34,915 bases of DNA from Alphaproteobacteria bacterium. Lineage in GTDB: Bacteria; Pseudomonadota; Alphaproteobacteria; Sphingomonadales; Sphingomonadaceae. Made by a program: the position numbers and the translations under genes. The notes beneath the pieces are model-generated. The model was not told the origin of the DNA. It worked only from the letters and a program-made list of their open reading frames with translations, and did no database searches. The DNA is taken from positions 1 to 34,915 of the forward strand of contig JAUIFP010000028.1 of assembly GCA_030430365.1 (NCBI GenBank), read 5' to 3'. Position 1 is the first letter of the stretch, and each line of letters begins with the position of its first letter. Below are positions 1 to 8,777 of the stretch, one piece after another.

Positions 1-20
1 AAGTTTGGAAATAAGAGGTC

Positions 21-1220
21 ATGGAAGACGAATTCTACCGCATCAAGCGCCTGCCGCCCTATGTCATCGCCGAAGTCAATGCGATGCGCCACGCGGCACG
101 CCAATCGGGCGGAGACATCATCGACCTCGGCATGGGCAACCCGGATCTGCCGCCGCCCCAGCATGTGATCGACAAGCTTTGCGAGGTTGCGCAGGATCCC
201 AACGCGCATGGCTATTCCCAATCCAAGGGCATCCCCGGTCTGCGCAAGGCGCAGGCCAATTATTACGGCCGCCGCTTCAATGTCGATCTCGACCCCGAAA
301 CGGAAGTGGTCGTCACCATGGGATCGAAGGAGGGGCTGGCAAGCCTGGCAACGGCCATCACCGCGCCCGGCGATGTCGTGCTGTCGCCCAATCCGAGTTA
401 TCCGATTCACACTTTCGGCTTCATCATCGCCGGAGCGGCCATCCGCTCCGTCCCAACGACGCCGGATGAAGGATATTTTCACAGCCTCGAGCGGGCGATG
501 GATTTCACCGTGCCGCGGCCGAGCGTGCTGATCGTCAACTATCCTTCCAACCCCACGGCGGAAGTGGTCGATCTGGCGTTCTACGAAAGGCTGGTCGCCT
601 GGGCGAAGGAGAACAAGGTCTGGCTGATTTCCGACCTTGCCTATTCCGAACTCTATTATGACGGGAACCCGACGCCTTCGATCCTGCAGGTAAAGGGCGC
701 CAAGGATGTGGCCGTCGAATTCACATCGATGAGCAAGACCTATTCCATGGCCGGATGGCGCATGGGCTTCGCCGTCGGCAACAAGAAGCTGATTTCCGCG
801 CTCACGCGCGTGAAGTCCTATCTGGACTATGGCGCCTTCACGCCGGTTCAGGCGGCTGCGGTCGCGGCGCTGAACGGCCCGCAGGACATCGTCGACCGGA
901 ACCGCGAACTCTATCAGAAGCGGCGCGACGTGATGGTGGAGGCATTCGGGCGGGCAGGCTGGGACATTCCGCCGCCCAAGGCATCGATGTTCGCCTGGGC
1001 TCCGCTTCCGCCCGCGCTTTCGGAAATGGGCAGCCTGGAATTTTCCAAGCAGCTGCTCACCCATGCCGAAGTCGCCGTCGCTCCTGGCGTCGGTTACGGC
1101 GAAGACGGCGAAGGCTTCGTGCGTATCGCGATGGTGGAGAACGAGCAGCGGCTGCGCCAGGCCGCGCGCAACATCAAGCGCTACCTGACATCGATGGGTG
1201 TGAACAGCAGCGCCGCCTGA
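21..1220 (+). CDS. alaC: AlaC-like PLP-dependent aminotransferase
   Basis: A 399-residue class I/II aminotransferase of fold type I, the usual length for the AlaC/DapL-like group. It is expected to transfer an amino group between alanine or glutamate and 2-oxo acids in the cytosol. Visible hallmarks are the N-terminal LGMGNPDLPPP segment (36-46), the NYPSNPT substrate/PLP loop (173-179), D205 with Y208 in the SDLAYSE motif, and the Schiff-base lysine K239 in SMSKTYSMAGWR. The start at 21 is preceded by a purine-rich AAGAGG stretch. In other sphingomonads this gene is often followed by homoserine dehydrogenase; here a transporter unit follows after 172 bp, so the neighbours do not confirm the substrate. 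The family call is firm; the exact substrate is inferred. Confidence 0.88.
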   Translation: MEDEFYRIKRLPPYVIAEVNAMRHAARQSGGDIIDLGMGNPDLPPPQHVIDKLCEVAQDPNAHGYSQSKGIPGLRKAQANYYGRRFNVDLDPETEVVVTMGSKEGLASLATAITAPGDVVLSPNPSYPIHTFGFIIAGAAIRSVPTTPDEGYFHSLERAMDFTVPRPSVLIVNYPSNPTAEVVDLAFYERLVAWAKENKVWLISDLAYSELYYDGNPTPSILQVKGAKDVAVEFTSMSKTYSMAGWRMGFAVGNKKLISALTRVKSYLDYGAFTPVQAAAVAALNGPQDIVDRNRELYQKRRDVMVEAFGRAGWDIPPPKASMFAWAPLPPALSEMGSLEFSKQLLTHAEVAVAPGVGYGEDGEGFVRIAMVENEQRLRQAARNIKRYLTSMGVNSSAA

Positions 1221-1269
1221 GGGCGCCCTTCGCATCTCCGGTTCCCGCCAAACTTGACCGAGCAAGCAA

Positions 1270-1289
1270 TCCGGCTTGACTCAGCCGGA
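1270..1289 (+). terminator. Hairpin downstream of the aminotransferase gene
   Basis: TCCGGCT (1270-1276) and AGCCGGA (1283-1289) form a perfect 7-bp stem with a 6-base loop, 50 bases after the aminotransferase stop. A weaker stem, CGTTTT/AAAACG (1299-1316), follows. There is no clean T-run after the first stem, so it may be a pause or mRNA-end structure rather than a strong intrinsic terminator. The rest of the 172-bp gap probably holds the promoter of the transporter unit. Confidence 0.4.
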
Positions 1290-1392
1290 GGTGATGCGCG
1301 TTTTGCCCGGAAAACGATAGCAAGCTAGAGAAATAGTAGTTAGCCTCCCGGTTCGCCTGACGGCAATGGAACTCGAGAGGACGAGCTAGGAA

Positions 1393-2841
1393 ATGGCCGA
1401 ACAAGCGCCAGCTCAGGGTGCAACGCTGGACGTCGCCAAGTTTTTGGAGGCGCAGCGCTTTTCAAAGTACCATCTGCAACTTCTCATCCTGTGTTCGCTC
1501 GTGACCTTTTTCGACGGACAGGATTTCTCCGCGCTGGCCTATGCGCTGCCCTATCTGCGCGACGATATGGGCTTGACCGACGAGATGACCGGCTATGTCA
1601 GCTCGGCCGCCTTTGCCGGGCAGATGATCGGTTCGCTCTTCGGGTCCTATCTGGGCGACATATTCGGCCGCCGGCCGGTGATCATCGCCTGCACGATCGG
1701 CAGTGCGGTGCTGACCACGGCAGTCGGCTTCGCGGGCACGCCCGAACAGCTCATTGTACTGCGTTTCGTCAGCGGCCTTGCCATTGGCGGGCTGCTGGCG
1801 CCGATCTGGGCGCTCAGCATCGAGAGCATGCCCAAGGCCATGCGCGCGACGTCTGTCACCATCATCATGATGGGTTTCAGCTTCGGTGCAGCCTCCGCCG
1901 CACCGATCGCCAACTGGACCGCGCCGCATTTCGGCTGGGAAGGCATCTTCTGGGTGTGCGGCGCGATGACCGGCGCTTTTGCGCTAATCCTGCTGTTCCT
2001 TTTGCCCGAAAGCGCGCGCTGGATGGTGGCCAAGGGCAAGCCTGCGCCCATGATCGTTCCGATGCTGTCACGCTTCAATCCCGGCTTCGAAGCCCAGGCC
2101 TATGAGCGTTTCCACCTGTCCGACGAACGCAACGTGGCGATCAGCGACTATGGAGAGCTACCCTCCGTCCTGCGCGAGGTCGTGAAATTCTTCATGCGCA
2201 TGCGCGAGCTGTTTTCCGGCGGCCTGCTGTTCGTCACGCTGTTCATCTGGGCGGCCTATTTCTTCTCCAGTTTCGCGATCTACCTGAAGTCCGCTTACGG
2301 TGTGATCTTCATGGAAAATCTGGGGATCGCGCGCACCGACGCTGCCTGGCTGGCCAGTTTCGGCGCGATCGTGGGCGCGCTGGGCGGTGTGGCCCTGCTG
2401 GCCATGACGGAGAAGCGCGGGCCGGGCTGGATCGTTCTGGCTCCGCTGATCGGCATACCGTTCATTTCGCTGGTCGGGCTCGGCTACGTTCTGGCCGGCC
2501 CCGCCTTCATCCCTGTCCTGCTGATCGGGGCGATCATGGTGGGCGCAGGCCATGCGGCCGTAATCTCGATCACCAGCATCTATTATCCCAGTTCGATCCG
2601 CGCCTTCGGCGGCGGCTGGGCCAGTTTCATGGCGAAGTTCGCCGCCGTGATGGCGCCGATCTACGGCTCCCAGTTCCTGGCCGGCCGCGCCGCGGCCATG
2701 GAAGGCTACATGTTCACGGTCGGCTGCCTGGCAGGCATCATCGTCTGCATCCTGGCACTCGCCTTCTTTGCAGGCCGGCTCAACCGACGTTCAGGCGATG
2801 AAATCGCCGCCAAAGCGGGCGAAGCAGCGCCCGCCGAATAG
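1393..2841 (+). CDS. MFS transporter, aromatic acid:H+ symporter-like
   Basis: A 482-residue polytopic membrane protein of the major facilitator superfamily. Hydrophobic segments begin at about residue 30 and run to about 465, consistent with 12 helices and a central cytoplasmic stretch near 210-250. Motif A, GDIFGRRPVII, follows helix 2. The helix-1 signature FFDGQDFSALAYALP resembles the D-G-x-D motif of the aromatic acid:H+ symporter (AAHS) family, whose members import benzoate, protocatechuate or vanillate type acids. The stop is nine bases before the IlvD/Edd-family gene, so the two are probably co-transcribed and the carrier may import the dehydratase's substrate or its precursor. A sugar-acid substrate is therefore also possible. 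The start at 1393 follows a GAGGACGAGCTAGGAA stretch. Confidence 0.82.
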   Translation: MAEQAPAQGATLDVAKFLEAQRFSKYHLQLLILCSLVTFFDGQDFSALAYALPYLRDDMGLTDEMTGYVSSAAFAGQMIGSLFGSYLGDIFGRRPVIIACTIGSAVLTTAVGFAGTPEQLIVLRFVSGLAIGGLLAPIWALSIESMPKAMRATSVTIIMMGFSFGAASAAPIANWTAPHFGWEGIFWVCGAMTGAFALILLFLLPESARWMVAKGKPAPMIVPMLSRFNPGFEAQAYERFHLSDERNVAISDYGELPSVLREVVKFFMRMRELFSGGLLFVTLFIWAAYFFSSFAIYLKSAYGVIFMENLGIARTDAAWLASFGAIVGALGGVALLAMTEKRGPGWIVLAPLIGIPFISLVGLGYVLAGPAFIPVLLIGAIMVGAGHAAVISITSIYYPSSIRAFGGGWASFMAKFAAVMAPIYGSQFLAGRAAAMEGYMFTVGCLAGIIVCILALAFFAGRLNRRSGDEIAAKAGEAAPAE

Positions 2842-2850
2842 GAGACCCCA

Positions 2851-4506
2851 ATGACCCTTCGCAGTCTTTCCGCCAATTCGCCGGGCCGCCGCGCCAACTG
2901 GAAGGCGCTGGGCCTCAGCAAGGAAGACATGGAAAAGCCCAAGATCGCGGTGGTCAACAGCTCTTCCGAACTGGCGATCTGCTACGCCCATCTCGACGGG
3001 ATTGCCGAGATCGTGAAGGAGGAAATCCGCAAGGCCGGCGGCGTTCCCTTCGAAGTGCGCACCGCCGCCCCTTCGGACTTCATCACCGGCGCAGCCAAGA
3101 GCGGCGCCTATATCATCGCCGGGCGCGACATCATCGCCAACGATATCGAAGTGCAGGTGGAAGGCGCGCTGCTGGACGGGATGATCTGCCTCACCAGTTG
3201 CGACAAGACGCCTCCGGGCCATCTTATGGCCGCCATGCGGCTCAACATCCCCACCATCCTGGTGATCGGCGGATACCAGCCCGCGGGCCAGATCGACGGC
3301 GAGCCGGTGGACGTGGAAGACGTCTGGTCGGGATCGGTGGGCGAACGCTTCGGCGCCGTCCCGAAATTCCCTATTGCCGACATGGCGGAAAATGCGGTGA
3401 TGGGCCCTGGCGTATGCGCAGGCATGGCCACGGCCAATACGATGCACTCCGTGGTGGAGGCCCTGGGCATGACTCTGCCGGGCAGCGCGCCGGTGCGCGC
3501 CAACAGCCCGAAGATGAAAGACAATGCCCGCGCCGCGGCTCGCCGCATTGTGGGCATGGTAAATGAAGACCTCAAGCCGCGCGACATCATGACGCCGGGC
3601 GCATTCCGCAATGCCGTGGCCACCGTGCTGGCGGTTTCCGGATCGTTCAATTCGATCAAGCATCTTCAGGCGACCGCGATCGAAGGCGAAATGGACATCG
3701 ACATTTTCCAGATCTGGGAAGAAATGTCCGATGTGCCGGTGCTGTCCGCCGTCCGCCCGACAGGCGAGGTCCGGATCGAACAGTTCGAAGATGCCGGCGG
3801 TGCCCGGGCTGTCCTGAAGCGCTTGGAAAAGCGGATCGACACGTCCGCCCTGACCTGCACCGGCAAGACCCTGGCCGAAAATCTGGAAGGCTACGAGATT
3901 GAAGGGCCGGACATCATCCGCCCGGTGGACGATCCGGTGGGCCCGGGGCCTGCCATTGCGATCCTGAAAGGGAATTTCGCGGATACCGCGGTTGTGCGGC
4001 TGGGCATTCGCGACGGATCGCGGCCGGAGGAATTTTCGGGGCCCGCCCGGGTCTATGAAAGCTCGCTCGATTGCCTGCAGGCGATCGAGGATGGCGAAAT
4101 CAAGGAAGGCGACGTTGTCGTGGCCCGCAATCAGGGGCTGAAAGGCGGCCCGGCCATGGCCGGCGGCGCTTCGATGGTACTCTTCGCGCTGGACGCGGCA
4201 GGCCTGGCCAAGACGACCGCCTTCGTCACCGACGGGCAGCTATCGGGCCTGTGCCTGAAAGGCCTGACCGTGGCGGAAGTCTCGCCCGAAGCGGCGACCG
4301 ACGGACCGATCGGCAAGGTCCGCAATGGCGACGTCATCTCGATCAGCGTGGCCAACCGCAGTATCGATATCGATGTGCCGGCAGAGGAACTCGCGAAGCG
4401 CGAGGGCCCCGGATACAAGACCCCGGCGACCGGCTATCTCGCCAATATCAGGCAGGATGTGCACGATCAGTCCAAGGGCGGTGTCCTGCTGCCGCTCGAT
4501 AAATAG
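2851..4506 (+). CDS. IlvD/Edd-family iron-sulfur dehydratase
   Basis: A 551-residue member of the dihydroxy-acid/6-phosphogluconate dehydratase family, which removes water from 2,3-dihydroxy acids using an Fe-S cluster and Mg2+. The three cluster cysteines are visible as C44 (AICYAHL), C117 (TSCDKTPPG, with the metal-site lysine K119) and C189 (GVCAGMATANTM). The C-terminal half has the family signature, but as DGQLSGLCLKGLTVAEVSPEAA-type sequence in place of the usual GRFSGG. It starts nine bases after the MFS gene with AGGAGA just upstream. Biosynthetic IlvD seems unlikely given the transporter partner and divergent motifs. A catabolic sugar-acid or hydroxy-acid dehydratase is more likely; the substrate cannot be read from sequence. 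Confidence 0.85.
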   Translation: MTLRSLSANSPGRRANWKALGLSKEDMEKPKIAVVNSSSELAICYAHLDGIAEIVKEEIRKAGGVPFEVRTAAPSDFITGAAKSGAYIIAGRDIIANDIEVQVEGALLDGMICLTSCDKTPPGHLMAAMRLNIPTILVIGGYQPAGQIDGEPVDVEDVWSGSVGERFGAVPKFPIADMAENAVMGPGVCAGMATANTMHSVVEALGMTLPGSAPVRANSPKMKDNARAAARRIVGMVNEDLKPRDIMTPGAFRNAVATVLAVSGSFNSIKHLQATAIEGEMDIDIFQIWEEMSDVPVLSAVRPTGEVRIEQFEDAGGARAVLKRLEKRIDTSALTCTGKTLAENLEGYEIEGPDIIRPVDDPVGPGPAIAILKGNFADTAVVRLGIRDGSRPEEFSGPARVYESSLDCLQAIEDGEIKEGDVVVARNQGLKGGPAMAGGASMVLFALDAAGLAKTTAFVTDGQLSGLCLKGLTVAEVSPEAATDGPIGKVRNGDVISISVANRSIDIDVPAEELAKREGPGYKTPATGYLANIRQDVHDQSKGGVLLPLDK

Positions 4507-4512
4507 GCGGTT

Positions 4513-5436
4513 CTACTCGGCGGGCTCGCTTGCCCCGGTCATCGCGGCTTCCCTGGCAAATCGGGCGGGGGAATTACCGACCTGCCGGGCAAAGGCGGTG
4601 CTGAAAGCGCTTGCGGAACCATAGCCGATGCGATCGGCCACGTCCGTGATCGAATATTGCCGGCGCAATAGATCCTTGGCGACGGCCATTCGCCAATCGA
4701 GCAGATATTCCATCGGCGAAACGCCGACCACGCGCGCGAAGCGTTCGAAAAAGGCCGAGCGCGACAAGGCCGCCCGGCTCGCCAGTTCCGCCACCGTCCA
4801 GGGCCGCGCAATCTCTCCGTGCATTTCCCGCAACACCTGTGCCACGCGGGCATCGCCCAGACCGCGCAGCAGGCTTGCCGGCGCGCCCTGCTGCTGCGCG
4901 CGGCGCAATGCCTCGACCAGCAGCACTTCCACCAGTCGCGAAAGCACCAGATCGCGCCCAGCCATCGGCTCTTTCGTTTCTTCGTCGATATACCGAACCA
5001 GTGTGGACAAACGCCCTGCATCGCGCAGATGAATTGCGGGCGGAAGCAAGGAGACAAGCAGGTCCGCGTCCGGCGATTCGAAAACGAAATAGCCGCCCAG
5101 CAAGCGCACATCGGCCGGGCCATCCGCCTTGCCGTGCCGCACTTCCCCGGTAATCGTGGCAGCGAGCTGCGGATCGGCCAGCTTCGGCGTTGCGGCTTCG
5201 GTTCCGGAAAGGACAAATCCCGGAGTGGCAGGCAGCAGGACGAAATCGCCCGCCTGCAACGTCAGCAAATCCTGGCCATCGACAGACAGCAGGCACGTGC
5301 CTTCCAGGACAGTGCAAAAACTCGGCTGACCATATTCCGGATAGCGCACCGCCCAGGCGCCCGCGCCGCTGATCGCCTTGGTGAACACGATACGGGGCCG
5401 CAGAAGCTCGATAATGTCGGACAATGGATCGCGCAT
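4513..5436 (-). CDS. AraC-family transcriptional regulator with cupin sensor
   Basis: A 307-residue protein from the ATG at 5436. An upstream in-frame extension to 5550 would overlap the divergent gene and lacks family similarity, so it was rejected. Residues about 10-190 form the N-terminal cupin-type ligand domain (LSVDGQDLLTLQAGDFVLLP near the front). Residues about 205-300 hold the two helix-turn-helix units of AraC proteins, with PMEYLLDWRMAVAKDLLR and the second-helix signature IADRIGYGSASAFSTAFARQ-like sequence. It is divergent from the short-chain dehydrogenase across 94 bp, the classic arrangement for a local regulator, so that gene is the likely target. It converges on the dehydratase with a 6-bp gap. 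The inducer is unknown. Confidence 0.88.
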   Translation of the reverse strand: MRDPLSDIIELLRPRIVFTKAISGAGAWAVRYPEYGQPSFCTVLEGTCLLSVDGQDLLTLQAGDFVLLPATPGFVLSGTEAATPKLADPQLAATITGEVRHGKADGPADVRLLGGYFVFESPDADLLVSLLPPAIHLRDAGRLSTLVRYIDEETKEPMAGRDLVLSRLVEVLLVEALRRAQQQGAPASLLRGLGDARVAQVLREMHGEIARPWTVAELASRAALSRSAFFERFARVVGVSPMEYLLDWRMAVAKDLLRRQYSITDVADRIGYGSASAFSTAFARQVGNSPARFAREAAMTGASEPAE

Positions 5437-5487
5437 TTCCGGACTATAGCAAATGATAATCGGATTTTGAATTATAGATCGTCCAGA

Positions 5488-5527
5488 TTTCTCCTCATAT
5501 TCTCCAATTCGCAAATGTGAGGAGAAA
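5488..5527 (+). promoter_or_regulatory. Inverted repeat overlapping the SDR ribosome binding site
   Basis: TTTCTCCTCA (5488-5497) is the exact complement of TGAGGAGAAA (5518-5527), with a 20-base loop. The right arm contains the GAGGAG Shine-Dalgarno of the SDR gene, whose ATG is at 5531. If both arms are transcribed, the mRNA could fold to hide the ribosome binding site. As DNA, the same symmetry between divergent genes could be an operator for the AraC-type protein. Confidence 0.5.
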
Positions 5528-5530
5528 GAC

Positions 5531-6274
5531 ATGAAATCCATTCTGATCACCGGCTGTTCGTCAGGTTACGGCCTGGCAACCGCGCAGTATTTCCTTCAGC
5601 GAGGCTGGCGGGTCGTGGCGACCATGCGCAATCCGCAGGCCAATACGCTTGCGCTTTCCGATCGGCTGACCGTGCTGCCGCTGGACGTGACGCGGGTCGA
5701 AAGCATCGCTGCGGCATTGGAGGCCGCCGGGCCGCTGGATGCCCTGGTCAACAATGCCGGGATCGGCGCCATGGGCGCGCTTGAGTCAACGCCGCTGTCC
5801 AAGATCAGGGAGGTGTTCGAAACCAACACATTGGGCACGATCGCGATGACGCAGGCAGTCATCCCGCAATTCCGCGGGCAGCGATCGGGGACGATCGTCA
5901 ATGTCACGTCAAGCGTCACACTCACGCCCATGCCGCTGACATCTGCCTATAGCGCAAGCAAGATGGCCATCGAGGGATTCACGGCCGCGCTTGCGTTCGA
6001 GCTGGCGGCATTCGGGATCGGCGCCAAGCTTGTGGAACCCGGTTACGGCCCGACCACGCGGTTTGCGCAGAACACGGATCTGAGCCTGGAAGACACTATT
6101 CCCCAGGCCTATCGCGATTTCGCCCAGCCGATTCTGGAAGGTTTTGCCGAACCGGCATTGACCACCGACCCGTCAGACGTCGCTATGGCGATCTGGCAGG
6201 CCGTTACGGATGGCACGGGGCAGTTGCGCTATCCGGCAGGTCCCGATGCGATCGCGCTTGCTAAGGCCGCATAG
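5531..6274 (+). CDS. Short-chain dehydrogenase/reductase (SDR)
   Basis: A 247-residue classical SDR. It shows the dinucleotide-binding TGCSSGYG motif (7-14), the structural NNAG motif (74-77), a catalytic serine at 127/128 (NVTSSV), and the Y140-SAS-K144 catalytic pair. These enzymes reduce carbonyls or oxidise alcohols with NAD(P)(H). A TMRNP stretch after the second strand (about residues 31-35) places an arginine where NADP-preferring members often carry one. Length and spacing are normal for the family. The gene is divergent from the AraC-type regulator and converges on the FAD oxidoreductase gene. Substrate not assignable; a ketone or aldehyde reductase is the general expectation. Confidence 0.88.
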   Translation: MKSILITGCSSGYGLATAQYFLQRGWRVVATMRNPQANTLALSDRLTVLPLDVTRVESIAAALEAAGPLDALVNNAGIGAMGALESTPLSKIREVFETNTLGTIAMTQAVIPQFRGQRSGTIVNVTSSVTLTPMPLTSAYSASKMAIEGFTAALAFELAAFGIGAKLVEPGYGPTTRFAQNTDLSLEDTIPQAYRDFAQPILEGFAEPALTTDPSDVAMAIWQAVTDGTGQLRYPAGPDAIALAKAA

Positions 6275-6308
6275 CTGCGCAGGCCAGGCCGCCTGGAATC
6301 CTATGCGT

Positions 6309-7790
6309 TCACTCGGCGGGCTCGGTCTGCTTGCTCGCCGCAGCCTTCACTGCCGCATCGTCGGATAGATGCGCGCCCTGTTCGTGCAGCAGCCCGCGCA
6401 GCTCCGTCACATCCACCTCGCGCGGCTGGACGCCCCGGTTGGCAGCGACCGCCGCTGCCGCACCCGCCGCATGGCCGGTGAGCCAGCATTGCGGGATCTC
6501 GCGCATGAAGCCGTGGCTGTTGGCGTCGCAGGAAATGTGCCGCCCTGCCGCCAGCAGGCCGTCCAGCGCGCGCGGCACAAGGCTGCCGTAAGGCACGGAG
6601 ACGATCGGGAATTTCGGACTGATCGAGGGACTGATTCCCACTTCGTCCGCCACCGGTGTGCCGTTGCCCCAGTCCTTGCGCTCGATCCGCCCGACACCGC
6701 CCAGCCGCCGCGTATGACGCACGCCGATCTGGCTGGCGCTTTGCAGACTGTAGGCGTTTTCAAATCCCGGGGCGTTGTTCCGAAAAAACTGGGCATGGCC
6801 TTCCATCAGACGATGGCTGCGGATTTCCACTTCGGTCAGGTCGTCCACATCGAGTGCGGAAAGCCCGGACTGCCGCGGGCCGAGGAACAGCGCGATATCA
6901 GGCCGCCAACTGACATAGGGGGTCTGGAAAAAGCCCAGTTGTTCGCGGCCCTTGTTCATCAGTTCGGTCAGCTGTTCGGGATAGAGCACTTTCCAGTTGA
7001 TCCAGCGGTCCATGTTCACGCCGCCCAGCATCCAAGCGGTGTTCATGGAATGGTGCACATCGCCTTCTTCGATGTCGGTATCGAATTCTGCACCCGCGCG
7101 GGCAAACATGTCGCCATCGCCGGTGGTATCCACCACCACCTTGGCCATCAGTGCCTGACGCCCCGCCTTGCTTTCGAAGACAATTCCCTTGGCCGCTCCA
7201 TCCTCGATAATCGGGCGCGATCCCCAGGAGTGGAACACGATGCGCACGCCTGCTTCCAGCAGCATTTCCTGCGCGTTGAGCTTCATCCGTTCGGGATCGA
7301 GCGTCGGCGCCCAGCACACGATGCCGTGAAACGCCGTGGTGCGATTGCCCCAATAGCCGGTCTTCATCGGATCTTTTGAACCCCAATCCACCTTGGGCGG
7401 GCCGGCCACGGCTTCGGGCGGCATGCGGTCAATAAACTCGCGGGCAAATCCCTGGATAACGTGGTTGCCTTCCCAGTCGGTCATGCGGTCGATCCACATC
7501 ACCAACCCGCCGGTCGAAAGGCCGCCCAGGCAATTGTAACGCTCCACCAGTGTCACGTCCGCTCCGGCCTTTGCCGCGGCCCAGGCCGCCGCGCAGCCGG
7601 CCGGCCCGCCGCCGATCACGGCCACATCGCATTTGTGATAAATGTCCACATCGCGGGCTTCTTCGCGAATGGTCCCCGTTCCATTGCGCGGCGGAATATT
7701 GTGGGACGAACTTTCGAACACATCGGACCCCAGAAAGCGATCCTCGCTGTGCCCCTCGATCCGCTGCATCTTCGGCTTGTCGTCTGCCAT
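6309..7790 (-). CDS. FAD-dependent oxidoreductase (FAD_oxidored family)
   Basis: A 493-residue flavoprotein with a Rossmann FAD motif CDVAVIGGGPAGCAAAWAAA (glycines G60, G62, G65) followed by an acidic strand end in VTLVERYNCLGG. A second FAD-contacting motif, VVVDTTGDGDMFARAGAEF, lies mid-protein, and the C-terminal GLLAAGRHISCDANSHGFMR and TGHAAGAAAA segments close the FAD site. This pattern matches the FAD-dependent oxidoreductase family often annotated as FAD_oxidored or xanthan-lyase-associated. The gene starts 179 bp from the tRNA-Cys gene on the other strand and converges with the SDR gene. No signal peptide is seen, so it is probably cytosolic. Substrate unknown. Confidence 0.82.
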   Translation of the reverse strand: MADDKPKMQRIEGHSEDRFLGSDVFESSSHNIPPRNGTGTIREEARDVDIYHKCDVAVIGGGPAGCAAAWAAAKAGADVTLVERYNCLGGLSTGGLVMWIDRMTDWEGNHVIQGFAREFIDRMPPEAVAGPPKVDWGSKDPMKTGYWGNRTTAFHGIVCWAPTLDPERMKLNAQEMLLEAGVRIVFHSWGSRPIIEDGAAKGIVFESKAGRQALMAKVVVDTTGDGDMFARAGAEFDTDIEEGDVHHSMNTAWMLGGVNMDRWINWKVLYPEQLTELMNKGREQLGFFQTPYVSWRPDIALFLGPRQSGLSALDVDDLTEVEIRSHRLMEGHAQFFRNNAPGFENAYSLQSASQIGVRHTRRLGGVGRIERKDWGNGTPVADEVGISPSISPKFPIVSVPYGSLVPRALDGLLAAGRHISCDANSHGFMREIPQCWLTGHAAGAAAAVAANRGVQPREVDVTELRGLLHEQGAHLSDDAAVKAAASKQTEPAE

Positions 7791-7968
7791 CGCATAAATT
7801 CCTTATCTGTCGATAGCCTGCTAACCTTATGGTCTGCCCTGCGCAAGCCGCACCGGCGGCGGCAAGGCAATACGCTGCAATGTACAAAGCGGATTGCGCC
7901 GCTTCCGCCTCTAAGCTAGGGCCGCGTTCCCGCGCGCTTGCCGGATATTGCCGGACAGCGATGGGTGA

Positions 7969-8042
7969 GGCCCGATGGCGGAGTGGTTACGCAGAGGACT
8001 GCAAATCCTTGCACGCCGGTTCGATTCCGGCTCGGGCCTCCA
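7969..8042 (+). tRNA. tRNA-Cys (GCA)
   Basis: A complete cloverleaf. The acceptor GGCCCGA (7969-7975) pairs with TCGGGCC (8032-8038), the discriminator is T, and a CCA end is encoded at 8040-8042. The anticodon GCA is at 8001-8003 in the loop CTGCAAA. The T-loop GGTTCGATTCC is canonical. It stands alone between two protein genes. Confidence 0.96.
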
Positions 8043-8206
8043 ATCTTCTTCCCGTATTTAGCGATATCTTAGGCAGAATCCGCAGATATTGGCCGCCTGT
8101 GGCCGATTGAGCGATGCGCTGGCGGGGCTGCTTTCCTCACCAAGCGCATGACAAATGGGCGTAACCGCGCCATGATGTGCACAGCGCGTGGCAGGGGGAA
8201 TGTTCG

Positions 8207-8773
8207 ATGGTATTATGGATTATCCTGGGCCTGATAGCTCTGGCGGCCCTTTATGGAATCGTGATTTACAACCGCCTGGTGCGATTGCGGGCGCTGGTGC
8301 GCGAATCCTTCAGCGGGATCGACGTGCAGCTGCGCCGCCGCGCGGACCTGATCCCCAATCTGGTTTCGACCGTCGAAGGTTATGCCGAGCATGAGCGCAA
8401 TCTGCTGCAGGAAGTCACGGCGCATCGCAGCGATCCCGTTTCCGCTTCGGGCGTGGCCGAGACCGCCCAGGCCGATGCCCAGTTCAGCGGCCTGCTGGGC
8501 CGGCTGATGGCCGTGGCCGAAGCCTATCCGGATCTGAAGGCGGACGCGAATTTCCGCCAGCTGCAAAGCGAGCTGGCCGATATCGAAGACCAGCTGGCGG
8601 GAGCTCGGCGCTATTACAACGCCACCGTCCGCGATCTGAATACGCAGGTTCAATCGTTCCCGGACGTGATGGTCGCAGGGCCCATGGGTTTCCAAAAGGA
8701 AGACCCCTACGCCGATGGCGACGATTCGATCCGGACCGTGCCGAAGGTCGATTTCAGCCCCAGCACGAACTGA
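8207..8773 (+). CDS. lemA: LemA family membrane protein
   Basis: A 188-residue LemA protein. One N-terminal transmembrane helix (about residues 2-20, VLWIILGLIALAALYGIVI) is followed by the conserved NRLVRLRALVRESFSGIDVQ and RRADLIPNLVSTVEGYAEHE segments, then a long helical bundle ending in DPYADGDD. I chose the ATG at 8207 over an in-frame ATG at 8177 because it follows GCAGGGGGAA and gives the standard LemA N-terminus. LemA proteins expose their C-terminal part away from the cytoplasm; their molecular role is poorly defined. The next gene starts four bases after the stop, and LemA-DUF2207 pairs recur in bacteria. Confidence 0.92.
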   Translation: MVLWIILGLIALAALYGIVIYNRLVRLRALVRESFSGIDVQLRRRADLIPNLVSTVEGYAEHERNLLQEVTAHRSDPVSASGVAETAQADAQFSGLLGRLMAVAEAYPDLKADANFRQLQSELADIEDQLAGARRYYNATVRDLNTQVQSFPDVMVAGPMGFQKEDPYADGDDSIRTVPKVDFSPSTN

Positions 8774-8777
8774 TCCG

